Source of the DNA: Hoylesella oralis ATCC 33269 | GTDB lineage: Bacteria > Bacteroidota > Bacteroidia > Bacteroidales > Bacteroidaceae | Direction of reading: 5' to 3' | Assembly (NCBI RefSeq): GCF_000185145.2 | Contig: NZ_GL833119.1 | Coordinates: 620,001 to 684,000 of the forward strand | DNA: 64,000 nucleotides | Part shown: positions 17,777 through 26,898 of the stretch, piece after piece | Position numbering within the stretch: the first letter of the stretch is position 1 | How the letters are laid out: the number at the start of each line of letters is the position of its first letter | The notes under the pieces: generated by a model | Told to the model about the DNA's origin: nothing | The model's database searches: none | Seen by the model: only the letters and a program-made list of their open reading frames with translations | Position numbers and translations under genes: made by a program

Positions 17777-20700
17777 TTAAATATTTTTTTGATATTCTGT
17801 AGGACTCATACCTATATGCTTTTTAAATGTTTTTGAAAAGTAATTAGGATCAGAAAAACCAGTCTGATATGCTGTTTCTGAAACATTATAACCGCTATGG
17901 AGCAGTCTGCAAGCTTTATCTAAACGTTTTTTACAAATATAGTCACCCATCGACATGTTGAGCAAACTACGCATTTTAATATGCAATAGGCTACGGCTGA
18001 TGGCCAGTTCTTTCGTAATATCTCCTACAGAGAAATCGCTGTTATCAATATTATTTTCTACCAGATCGTTTATCTTATGCAAGAAACTTTTATCGAGTTC
18101 GCTTAAAGATATAGCATCGATTTCTCCGTTTCCTGCATTAACAATTTCCGTTTGTCGGGTTTTCTGTAAATGAATGATATTCTTAATTTGCAATTCAAGT
18201 ATCTGGGGATCGAAAGGTTTCGATACATAAGCCTCTGCACCACTCTTATATCCGCTCACCACATCGTCCTGTTCTGTTTTAGCTGTAAGAAGAATGACGG
18301 GGATGTGGGATGTCGCCATATCTTGTTTCAACGTTAGGCAAAGGGTGAAACCATCCATTGGAGACATCATTACATCTGATACGACCAATTGTATATTTTC
18401 CCTATGAGTTATTTCTAAGGCATCATGTCCATTCTCAGCCGTATATACATTATACTTATTTGAGAAATATTCGCTCAAAAACAAAAGCAGATCTTTATTG
18501 TCATCGACAATAAGGATAGAGAGATGATTAGCGTTATTTATAGCTGAAAATTCCATCACAGTTCTATCGATATTCATCAAAGATTCAGAAAATTTATATT
18601 GACTGATAGGCACGATAACTTTATCTTCATTGATTTTACATTTAGGATCAAAGGCTGTATCGCTTACATTGACGAACACAACAAAGGTACTGCCGTTACC
18701 AACAGAACTTTCCACATTTATCCAACCTTTATGTATTTCTACCAAACGTTTTACAAGGGCTAATCCTATACCCCATCCGCTATTATTGACATTATAACCG
18801 CGTTTAGTTTGATAATAGCGTTCAAAGATATTCTCCAATTCCTCGTTCTCAATACCGATACCGGTATCGGTTATCTCTATTTTCAGATAAGTATAAGGTG
18901 CTGTCTCTATGGTTGTAATACTTACATTTGCTATAACTCGGCCTCCTTCTTGCGTAAATTTCAAAGCATTGGAAAGCAAATTGTTGGTTATATGTTCTAT
19001 ATATGAAGGGGAAAACCATACTTCCTCACCGTTGTTCTCACAGTTGGTGCAAATAATAATCTTCTTCTCTAAAGCCATATCATAAAACGAAAGAACCAAG
19101 AGTTCTATAAATTCCAACGGATTACCCTTTTGGATGTAAAAAGGGAAATTCGCATTTTCTACTTTATTAAAGGTTACCAACTCATTGATAAGATTTTCCA
19201 TTTTTTGCGTATTTTTGATTGCTGTTTCAAGGTACTTTTTAGATTTATTGCTTAACTCTAATGTAGAAATACTCTTTAACGGGGCAATAATAAGAGATAA
19301 AGGTGTCTTGAGTTCATGCGAGACAGCGGTAAAGAAATTTAATTTCGTTCTGTCTATCTCTTCGATCTTTTCTTTTTCAATGTTAGCAAGTCTAATTGCA
19401 TTCCGTGCTCTCATACGAGCAGCAAAAATAGAATAAACGACATAACCGAAAATACTTGCGAGTATTAAATAAAAGAAGTATGCCCATCCAGAACGGTAAA
19501 AGGGAGGTTCTACGATAATTTTAATAGATTTGACAGGACAACGATTCCAATTACCATTAGAATTATTTGCACGAATATAAAGATAATAAGTTCCCACCGG
19601 TAAGTTGTTTCCTACGAACTTACGCTCGGAACTAACGTTTCTCCACTCTTTATCAATTCCTTCTAAGCGTATCTGATATTCTATCGTACCAGCATCACCG
19701 GGAATAATAACGCCGTATTCTATACTAAACGAGCGTGCCTGACTGTAAGAAAGAATTATTTCAGAGGTGTCGTCGAGTTCCCTTACCAAAGGGGAATGTG
19801 GAGAAGAAGCATTTATAATACAATTGTTGATAATCAGATTTTTCAAGTGTACATGGAAAGGTCCTGACTTATGATGGATAGAAGAGGGAGAGAATGTGAC
19901 CAATCCATGTACCGTACCCAGAAGCAACGTTCCGTTGTGGCTCATCAACGATGAAGAGAAATTAAATTGGTTAGTAGGTAAACCGTCATCAATAGTGTAT
20001 CTTACAAATGTATGTTTAGCAGGTACATACTCATAAAGTCCAAGACTGGAACTTATCCATAGCCCACCATTACGATCTCCGATAATACTGCATATCGTAC
20101 TTTGAGATATAGGTCCGGTAGTAGCTACAGACATTATCCTACTTTCTTTTGGATCCATATATTGTAGTCCATTGTTATTAGTACCGATCCATAGTCTTCC
20201 ATAATGATCTTGATAGAGACATGTAATATAGTCATCTTTAAGACCGGTTGTATCTCCTTTTCTCCAATTGGTTATTTTCCGTGTGTTTCCATCAATTCGA
20301 AATAATCCTTGTGTTATAGTACCTACCCAGACATTATCTTGTTTATCTACATGAAGTGTATAAACAAATAATGAGTCTAACACGCTATTTCCACAGGGAT
20401 AAAAGTAATCTTGTTCGGCATCATAATACAATAATCCATGTGATGTTGCCACCCATAGTCGACCGTTACGTTGACTTGCAAAATAGAAAATGGCATCGGA
20501 ACGGAGCCCATTAGTAAATAGATATTCTTTAAAACGGCCAGTATTAAGATTATATCGATAAAGCCCATTCCGGTATGTGCCAATCCAAATTTCTGACAAT
20601 TTATGATTATAGTAGAGACTATGTATATTGGTTCCAAGATTTGGTATTTTGTTAAATACATTTATGGTTCCTTGATTGGCGTCATATATATTCAATCCTC

Positions 20701-21787
20701 CGTCTTCAGTAGCAATCCAAAATTTATCTGGAGCAGTTTCTATTATCATTCTGACAGCTTTCCCTTTTATATCATGAGCATTGTACCCCGGCTCTATACT
20801 CCTAAATAACTTGCTGTTATGAAGTAATATATCCACTCCTCCGAAATAAGAACCGATCCAAATATTATGATTGCGGTCACATAGAATATTGTAGATAGCA
20901 TTATCACTAAGGCAGTTTGTGTCTTGAAAACGATGTCGTAAAATCTCAATATCCCCATTCTTCTTAATAATGGTAATACCCTTCTCTGTACCTAACCATA
21001 TATTTTGTAACCAGTCTTCCTTAATAACACGCACAATACCATTCGAAATATCTTTCGGCTCATATATTTTCGAAATATTATGGGCTAAATCCATATTCAT
21101 AACGCCTTTGCCATTTCTGCCTATCCACAATCTACCGTATGAATCGAACAGCATGGGGATAATACCATCGACACCAGTTATAAAATCGGCATAGTATTTC
21201 GAATTTAAACGTGTGATCTTCGTCATTGAAGAGTTATAATAAAATATAGAATAGTTCGTTGCTACGAAAATATTATCTTTTTTATCGACAGCGAGTGAAA
21301 TAATGTATTCATGATCAAATGACGGATATGGTATAAAAACATCTTTCTTTTCATCATATATATACAGCTGTTCACTGCCACAGATTATTTTTCCTTTACT
21401 TGTTTCTGCTATAGATGAGACTCGTCCTCTTGGTAGTTTATAAGATTTAAAATCATCTGTCGTAGGGCGATAACGACATATCCCTCTTTGAGTACATATC
21501 CAAAGACGTTTTCTTTTATCTAAATAAATACAGTTTACGAAATTATGTACCAATGAATTGGGATCGTTATCCTCATGAAAATAGTTTTTTATACTATAAC
21601 CATCATAACGGGAGAGTCCACCACGTGTTCCAATCCAAATGTTACCTTTAGCATCTTGCATAAGAGCTTCTACCTGCTGATAAGGCAATCCTTGTTCGCT
21701 TGTTAGATGCTTAAATTTATAATTTTCTGCATTGTCCGACAAACAATACATCAAAATAACAATAATAATCAGTAGATGCTTCTTCAT
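17777..21787 (-). CDS. Hybrid two-component system sensor/response regulator (HTCS)
   Basis: A one-protein signalling system that spans the inner membrane and controls the PUL. The frame starts at 21811, but MKKHLLIIIVILMYCLS at 21787 begins a proper signal peptide, so this start is preferred. Numbered from the longer frame: periplasmic propeller repeats (about 35-640, many WIGT and LWIS motifs), a Y_Y_Y domain (about 690-760), a membrane helix (about 770-795), HisKA with phospho-acceptor His832 in AVSHELKTPL, an HATPase domain (GWGIGLALVK), a receiver with Asp1146 in SDVMMSPMDG, and a C-terminal AraC-type helix-turn-helix (about 1245-1340). All phosphorelay residues are intact. It is expected to bind a breakdown oligosaccharide and activate the susC-side genes. 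Confidence 0.96.
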   Translation of the reverse strand: MKKHLLIIIVILMYCLSDNAENYKFKHLTSEQGLPYQQVEALMQDAKGNIWIGTRGGLSRYDGYSIKNYFHEDNDPNSLVHNFVNCIYLDKRKRLWICTQRGICRYRPTTDDFKSYKLPRGRVSSIAETSKGKIICGSEQLYIYDEKKDVFIPYPSFDHEYIISLAVDKKDNIFVATNYSIFYYNSSMTKITRLNSKYYADFITGVDGIIPMLFDSYGRLWIGRNGKGVMNMDLAHNISKIYEPKDISNGIVRVIKEDWLQNIWLGTEKGITIIKKNGDIEILRHRFQDTNCLSDNAIYNILCDRNHNIWIGSYFGGVDILLHNSKLFRSIEPGYNAHDIKGKAVRMIIETAPDKFWIATEDGGLNIYDANQGTINVFNKIPNLGTNIHSLYYNHKLSEIWIGTYRNGLYRYNLNTGRFKEYLFTNGLRSDAIFYFASQRNGRLWVATSHGLLYYDAEQDYFYPCGNSVLDSLFVYTLHVDKQDNVWVGTITQGLFRIDGNTRKITNWRKGDTTGLKDDYITCLYQDHYGRLWIGTNNNGLQYMDPKESRIMSVATTGPISQSTICSIIGDRNGGLWISSSLGLYEYVPAKHTFVRYTIDDGLPTNQFNFSSSLMSHNGTLLLGTVHGLVTFSPSSIHHKSGPFHVHLKNLIINNCIINASSPHSPLVRELDDTSEIILSYSQARSFSIEYGVIIPGDAGTIEYQIRLEGIDKEWRNVSSERKFVGNNLPVGTYYLYIRANNSNGNWNRCPVKSIKIIVEPPFYRSGWAYFFYLILASIFGYVVYSIFAARMRARNAIRLANIEKEKIEEIDRTKLNFFTAVSHELKTPLSLIIAPLKSISTLELSNKSKKYLETAIKNTQKMENLINELVTFNKVENANFPFYIQKGNPLEFIELLVLSFYDMALEKKIIICTNCENNGEEVWFSPSYIEHITNNLLSNALKFTQEGGRVIANVSITTIETAPYTYLKIEITDTGIGIENEELENIFERYYQTKRGYNVNNSGWGIGLALVKRLVEIHKGWINVESSVGNGSTFVVFVNVSDTAFDPKCKINEDKVIVPISQYKFSESLMNIDRTVMEFSAINNANHLSILIVDDNKDLLLFLSEYFSNKYNVYTAENGHDALEITHRENIQLVVSDVMMSPMDGFTLCLTLKQDMATSHIPVILLTAKTEQDDVVSGYKSGAEAYVSKPFDPQILELQIKNIIHLQKTRQTEIVNAGNGEIDAISLSELDKSFLHKINDLVENNIDNSDFSVGDITKELAISRSLLHIKMRSLLNMSMGDYICKKRLDKACRLLHSGYNVSETAYQTGFSDPNYFSKTFKKHIGMSPTEYQKNI

Positions 21788-21940
21788 AAAAGAATAACTA
21801 AAATTACGCAAGTTTGGGGATAATAGTATTGATGTAAATACTTCTCTATTATACTTTTTATGCAGATGTTATGTTTTCATGTACTGTGTATCTGTCTTAT
21901 ACAAGGTATGTATTATTGATACAAATATTGTCATCGAAAG

Positions 21941-21998
21941 TATCAAAAATACAGTTCTTTCTTTATTTTTGCTGTCATTTCATCATATCAAAAATACA
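21941..21998 (-). promoter_or_regulatory. Tandem -7-like elements upstream of the HTCS gene
   Basis: The 13-mer TATCAAAAATACA occurs identically at 21941-21953 and 21986-21998. On the minus strand each contains TATTTTTG, a -7 match, at 21944-21951 and 21989-21996. They may be two start sites for the HTCS gene or a repeated binding site. The rest of the 304-bp gap (21812-22115) is AT-rich with no gene. Confidence 0.45.
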
Positions 21999-22115
21999 TG
22001 TATATAAATAGTAATCAACATGTTATAATAACTATGGAAAAAGACGATAAAAATACATATTTTTCTTTTCTTTTGTTTTATTCGAATTTATCGTATGCCC
22101 CTATGAAAGAATCAA

Positions 22116-24044
22116 TTAAAGAAGTATCTTTTTATAGATAACGCGCCCATCAATAAGCTTTATTTTCATAAAAGATACTCCCTTAAATGGTACTATACTC
22201 GTAAGATAACAGCCAGATTGATCAAAGTTTTTCTGTATCTTCCCGTCTATAGAATATAATGAAACAAATTTTAAAGGAACTTCGCTTTTGATAATAAAAC
22301 GATGATCTGTAACTGTTACACTTACGCTATTATCACGATAGGTCTCAGATATCCCCGTTTCCTCGGGTTGCCTCAACTGAAATTCCATCCATGTGCACGA
22401 CTGATTTCTGTTTGCATCGGGCATCTTATCTGTTAACATTGTATTTGATCTACGGTCTTGTAACTCTATCGTTGCGGCCATTCGCTGATGAACCGGAGGT
22501 GCCATTTTCCCCAGATCACGCCATGGAATGGCTGTCTCTACAACATAATAAGTCTTCGAATTATTAGGAACTACTTTATAGTTTATATGCAGAGTTTCTT
22601 GTTTCCATACTCCATCGTTGCCTTGCCAACTCTGTACAATCCCATCTAAACGAAAAAAGAAGCTATACATTCCTTTTGTAGGTGTGTTGCTACTTACATT
22701 ATCTATATCGATGAGTAACCTCACACCATCAATCTGATTACCGGAAGCATATTGCGTATGATCGGACACACGTGAGGTAAAATATAAAGAATCTTTATCA
22801 TAGGCAAAATCTCCGGTAAAGCGTACCCCGTTTGTATTTCCTAATATTATTTGTGTTGCATTCGGTTTATAATATCCTTCTTTGTGAGTTTGTATACCAT
22901 CTATTTTAGGTTTGGCGTATGGAGCCTGTAATGACTTTGTAGGATATCCTTTGATCATTTCTATTTTTCCGTTTATGCCTCCTACTGCAATAACGATTCC
23001 TGTATCGACCACGGCCAGCGAATTCCATAGACATTCTTCTTGAGTTCCTATCACAAAGGGATTGCTCAATGCCTTAAAATCTTGGGCTCTATCATCTCCT
23101 ACTGCAACCAGCATATTCAATAGAGAGCCGTGGTTGTAATTTGATTGGTAAGAGAGAACTGTTTCGCCCCATGGCAATACCCGCAAATATGGAGCACCGC
23201 CCGTAGCAATCGGACAGAAATTTAAATCTAAGGTTTTATTTCTATATGAGCTATTAGCGTCGATCCAATTATTAGTCCAATTATTATCGAGAAGGCATCT
23301 TACCGTTGTGGGAAAAAAATCATGAATACCGGTCCACCCGTTATCTTCTATTGCAACAACAATCGATGACCGATCTTTCAATAAAATGGGTACAGGCATA
23401 CCGTCACGGAATCCGGCCCTAAAAGATATCTTCTGTACTTTACTCCAAGTTCTGCCTTGGTCGAATGAACGGCACATGGAAATCTGCTGTTCGTTACTAT
23501 TTGTGTACGGTCCCTCGTCTGCAAAATAAAGTTGTAATTCGCCAGAAGGTAATTCCAGCATAGAAGGTTCCCAACAACCATCATCAAATGTATAAGAAGC
23601 ATCGTTCACAAAAATCTCTTCGCTCCATGTAACTCCGTTGTCTATACTTCTTTTGCAACGAATGCCGAACTTTCGGTCATCGGTATATGGCTTACTCGGG
23701 CGAGGATTATACGCTACAATTATCGTACCATCAGATAATTGGATTAAATCGGGCACACAGTTGGGAGTATTATTTATATTGTTTACAATCTTTTGGGGAG
23801 CTGTCCATGAATTTCCCATATTTCGACTGAAAGCAACAACAATGCCACTACTTTCACACGTGGCCATCAATCTTCCGTCTCTCAATTGGATAATTCGGGC
23901 ATATCCTCCGCTTTCAAAAACAGTTTTCCGTGTAGATGTATCCCAAAATATTCGGGACCTTGTATAGGGGGATGTACTTTTTGCATTTAAAGATAATGTG
24001 ACCAATAGGGAAATTATGGCGAATGCGAATCTATTTGATTTCAT
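22116..24044 (-). CDS. Secreted BNR/Asp-box (sialidase-superfamily) protein with CBM9-like domain
   Basis: A 642-aa exported protein with a signal peptide (residues 1-21). The N-terminal half is a sialidase-type propeller with three Asp-boxes: SRNMGNSW (73-80), SIDNGVTW (133-140) and SFDQGRTW (193-200). A second module (about 385-560) resembles a CBM9-like sugar-binding fold (QIDGVRLLIDIDN, VETAIPWRDLG). The last 70 residues (LYSIDGKIQKNF...VIYKKILL) look like a T9SS C-terminal sorting tail. It may be a glycoside hydrolase of a BNR-fold family or a binding protein; the classical sialidase Arg triad was not confirmed, so sialidase activity is not claimed. Last enzyme gene of the PUL before the HTCS. 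Confidence 0.75.
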   Translation of the reverse strand: MKSNRFAFAIISLLVTLSLNAKSTSPYTRSRIFWDTSTRKTVFESGGYARIIQLRDGRLMATCESSGIVVAFSRNMGNSWTAPQKIVNNINNTPNCVPDLIQLSDGTIIVAYNPRPSKPYTDDRKFGIRCKRSIDNGVTWSEEIFVNDASYTFDDGCWEPSMLELPSGELQLYFADEGPYTNSNEQQISMCRSFDQGRTWSKVQKISFRAGFRDGMPVPILLKDRSSIVVAIEDNGWTGIHDFFPTTVRCLLDNNWTNNWIDANSSYRNKTLDLNFCPIATGGAPYLRVLPWGETVLSYQSNYNHGSLLNMLVAVGDDRAQDFKALSNPFVIGTQEECLWNSLAVVDTGIVIAVGGINGKIEMIKGYPTKSLQAPYAKPKIDGIQTHKEGYYKPNATQIILGNTNGVRFTGDFAYDKDSLYFTSRVSDHTQYASGNQIDGVRLLIDIDNVSSNTPTKGMYSFFFRLDGIVQSWQGNDGVWKQETLHINYKVVPNNSKTYYVVETAIPWRDLGKMAPPVHQRMAATIELQDRRSNTMLTDKMPDANRNQSCTWMEFQLRQPEETGISETYRDNSVSVTVTDHRFIIKSEVPLKFVSLYSIDGKIQKNFDQSGCYLTSIVPFKGVSFMKIKLIDGRVIYKKILL

Positions 24045-24185
24045 TTTTACTTAATTAATTTATCATACATGATTTATCCGATTTAGGAAAAGAAGTTGAT
24101 ATAAGCACGTCTGCATTACTCAATTCTGTAAAAAATATGTTATTGTATCGATCTTGATATAACAATTTTATTTGTTTACCTACTC

Positions 24186-25169
24186 TTAGTAAAGTGTAAC
24201 TTCGAACTTAATTTTTGATACAGCAGATACTTTAGCATTGGCCGATGAAGTACGCACAAGCGTATATATAACATCTCTATCAACCAAGTTCATTTCTGAA
24301 CCCGATGTAATTTCTTTTCCATTTGCATACAATATTCCATCGCCATCAACTACATATTCGGGAATTATATGCGTTAAATCTGTCCCAATAGGTAAAGCAA
24401 AAATATAGGTCTGAAGACTTTGATCATACGCATTGCGCTGAAGAGTACCATATACTCCTGCGATCTTTATTGATGTAAATTCGGGATAAATTATCGGGTA
24501 CAGTTTATAGTTGCGAATGGAACCGTAATCAGATACTACTCGTAAAGCGTGCTGTTTTGTCATGTCGTAATAGTTCTTTGAATTGTACAGTTCTTCATCA
24601 ACGTATATTTTCGAAGAATCGGAAGTAATCTCGAAAGATAATCTTACTCGGGCAGTATTAATTTTCAGTTCTTTATCATTATAAAGCTGTTTTGTAGGGA
24701 AACACATCATCCAACTATCAGTATCGACAAGTTCTGCGAAATACACGTTCGGTCTTATTGATGAAAATATCCGATCTATTGTTGTAACATCGTCTTTCAC
24801 AACTACATCAAAGGCGGTAGTATCACGACGTAATCCCTTTCCCATGAAAGTATCATAAGTAGAAGCTACACATACGACATGGAACTTCCCCGGAATGGCA
24901 TACGAATAAGTGAACAATCCCTTATTAACTACAAATCCTGTATCGCTCGAATCTCGTAAAGCATACGAATGTCCTTTGTCTCCTGTATATATGACTGCCT
25001 GATCTGCAATTCCAGTAAATCGTATTTCCATAGATTGGTTAATCTCTAATTGAGTAGCACTTACTATAACAGAAGCTATAGGTGTATCCGCCTTTTTATT
25101 CTCATCTGTACATGCTATGGTAAATAACGTTAAGCATACACACATTATTATGTAATAATACTTTTTCAT
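24186..25169 (-). CDS. PUL surface lipoprotein (SusE/F-position glycan-binding candidate)
   Basis: A 327-aa lipoprotein with signal peptide and lipobox ending at Cys20 (LFTIAC). The N-terminal 100 residues resemble a bacterial Ig-like/PKD-type module (TQLEINQSMEIRFTG); the rest resembles no domain I can name with certainty, though it is beta-rich. It sits 17 bp after susD, exactly where surface glycan-binding proteins are coded in PULs, and would be displayed at the outer membrane to hold the polysaccharide for the SusCD pair. No catalytic motif was seen. Confidence 0.7.
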   Translation of the reverse strand: MKKYYYIIMCVCLTLFTIACTDENKKADTPIASVIVSATQLEINQSMEIRFTGIADQAVIYTGDKGHSYALRDSSDTGFVVNKGLFTYSYAIPGKFHVVCVASTYDTFMGKGLRRDTTAFDVVVKDDVTTIDRIFSSIRPNVYFAELVDTDSWMMCFPTKQLYNDKELKINTARVRLSFEITSDSSKIYVDEELYNSKNYYDMTKQHALRVVSDYGSIRNYKLYPIIYPEFTSIKIAGVYGTLQRNAYDQSLQTYIFALPIGTDLTHIIPEYVVDGDGILYANGKEITSGSEMNLVDRDVIYTLVRTSSANAKVSAVSKIKFEVTLY

Positions 25170-25186
25170 TGTAATTCAATTCTAAA

Positions 25187-26881
25187 TTAATATCCTGGGT
25201 TTTGTTCGACAACCCCATTAGATATATCTATTTCTGTTTGAGGTATTGGGAAAATCTCATTCACTTTCTCACGGAAATATGCGCCACGGCGAGTTGCAGT
25301 GTATCCGGCAAATGTACGGAAGATGGATACAGCACGCCCTTGACGAATAATATCAAAAAAACGATCCCATTCGAATGCAAACTCCATTCTGCGTTCCTGC
25401 CATATTTGATCACGGAGAAATCCATATCCTCCGGCCACATACAGTTTGGTGCTCCCGTTTATTGTGTTGACTTGCGACTTACATTTATTCAAATTAGCAA
25501 GTGCGACTTCTCTATCACCGCATTCATTCAATGCCTCAGCATACATTAAAACTACATCTGCAAAACGTAGTATCCTCCGGTTCTTACCGTTATCTCCGGC
25601 ATATTTAGGTTTATCTTTTTTCGGGGTGTACCATTTTAATGATACATAACGTCCTTCACCTCCTTGCCAAATCTCTCCGTCAAAAGTTGTTCCTTGATGA
25701 TGGATGGTATAATCTTTACGAACATCAGTATTAAAGATATCTGAGAGGAGTTTATCAGTCATATACATTTTTACATTACCTACATCAAAAAATTCAAGCC
25801 CTGCTCCTTCATTAGCATCTCCCACCGATCCGTCAGCACTTTCTTTGAATACAACTTCAAAAATCGAACCTTTACAAAATTCTCCATCTGTATAGAACTG
25901 AAAGAGATAAGACCATTTATCTCCATTGTGCAAAGACTGACCATAATAATCCTGATAAGCAAGAGAATATGCATTGTTAAGCGCTGTGAGCTGATCATCC
26001 GGAGACTCGTATTCACCAGTCGCTCCTGCATCTATCAATCGTTTAGGTTTAAACCATAATCGTTCACGTAAAGACTCCCATCCTTCGCTATTTTCATTTC
26101 TTACCATTTGAGCATAAGTCATTTGAGCACCATCTACAAAGTATTTACCAAGTTCTACAATTTGCTCCCATTTATCCGATGTTATACCCGGTTTCGCTTC
26201 ATACATAAGGACTTTCATCAGCAGTGCTACAGCTGCTCCGCGCGTAGCCTTACCATATTCTGTTACATTAGAATATACAACAGGCAGCATGATAGCAGCC
26301 TCACGTAAATCTTTCTCTATGTAAGCGTAACATTCTTCTTTTGTGCTTCTTGGAACAACCAAGGCCTCTACCGATTCTTCTTCCGGTCTAATGGGAACAC
26401 CTCCAAAGGTCTTTACCAAATTAAAGTAATAAAATGCACGTAGGAATTTTGCTTGCCCATAAATATAACGTATTGTTTGATAAGCAGAATAATCGTTGGT
26501 AGATATCCTTACCCTATTAATATTGTGGATTACTTGATTAGCACGATGTATACCTTTATAATTGATATTCCAACGAGACAGTATCCATGTGTTAGATGTG
26601 TTGAAACGGAAATTCACTAACTGCCCCATTTGCGAAGATAGCCCCTCATCTGTACCGAATACATTATCACTCATAGCTTCTCCAAAACGCCATTCGGTTT
26701 CATTGAATTGATCAGACTGTAATACATCATACACAGCATCTAAAGCAGATTGCATTTTATATTGTGTATCATAATAAGTTTTATCGGTAGCATTTGCTAA
26801 AACTTCTTTATCAAGAAAATCATTACAACTTATCAAGAAAATAAAGCAAGTTACTCCTAAAACTGTATAAAATATCTTCAT
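25187..26881 (-). CDS. SusD/RagB-family outer-membrane lipoprotein
   Basis: The glycan-binding lid of a SusCD importer. MKIFYTVLGV begins the signal peptide (start at 26881; two codons upstream another ATG is possible), with lipobox Cys19 in FLISCNDFLD. The N-terminal TPR-like half includes the typical YYDTQYKMQSALDAVYD, RWNINYKGIHRANQVI and YGQAKFLRAFYYFNLVKTFG. The C-terminal part has LRFADVVLMYAEALNE and RRMEFAFEWDRFFDIIRQG, both standard SusD signatures, and ends with NPGY. Length (564 aa) is normal. It lies 11 bp after susC. Confidence 0.96.
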   Translation of the reverse strand: MKIFYTVLGVTCFIFLISCNDFLDKEVLANATDKTYYDTQYKMQSALDAVYDVLQSDQFNETEWRFGEAMSDNVFGTDEGLSSQMGQLVNFRFNTSNTWILSRWNINYKGIHRANQVIHNINRVRISTNDYSAYQTIRYIYGQAKFLRAFYYFNLVKTFGGVPIRPEEESVEALVVPRSTKEECYAYIEKDLREAAIMLPVVYSNVTEYGKATRGAAVALLMKVLMYEAKPGITSDKWEQIVELGKYFVDGAQMTYAQMVRNENSEGWESLRERLWFKPKRLIDAGATGEYESPDDQLTALNNAYSLAYQDYYGQSLHNGDKWSYLFQFYTDGEFCKGSIFEVVFKESADGSVGDANEGAGLEFFDVGNVKMYMTDKLLSDIFNTDVRKDYTIHHQGTTFDGEIWQGGEGRYVSLKWYTPKKDKPKYAGDNGKNRRILRFADVVLMYAEALNECGDREVALANLNKCKSQVNTINGSTKLYVAGGYGFLRDQIWQERRMEFAFEWDRFFDIIRQGRAVSIFRTFAGYTATRRGAYFREKVNEIFPIPQTEIDISNGVVEQNPGY

Positions 26882-26898
26882 AATCATATTCCTTTTTA

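Noticed and set aside
22116..24044. Calling the BNR protein a true sialidase
   Set aside because: Asp-boxes are present, but I could not confirm the Arg triad and the Tyr/Glu pair needed for sialidase activity.
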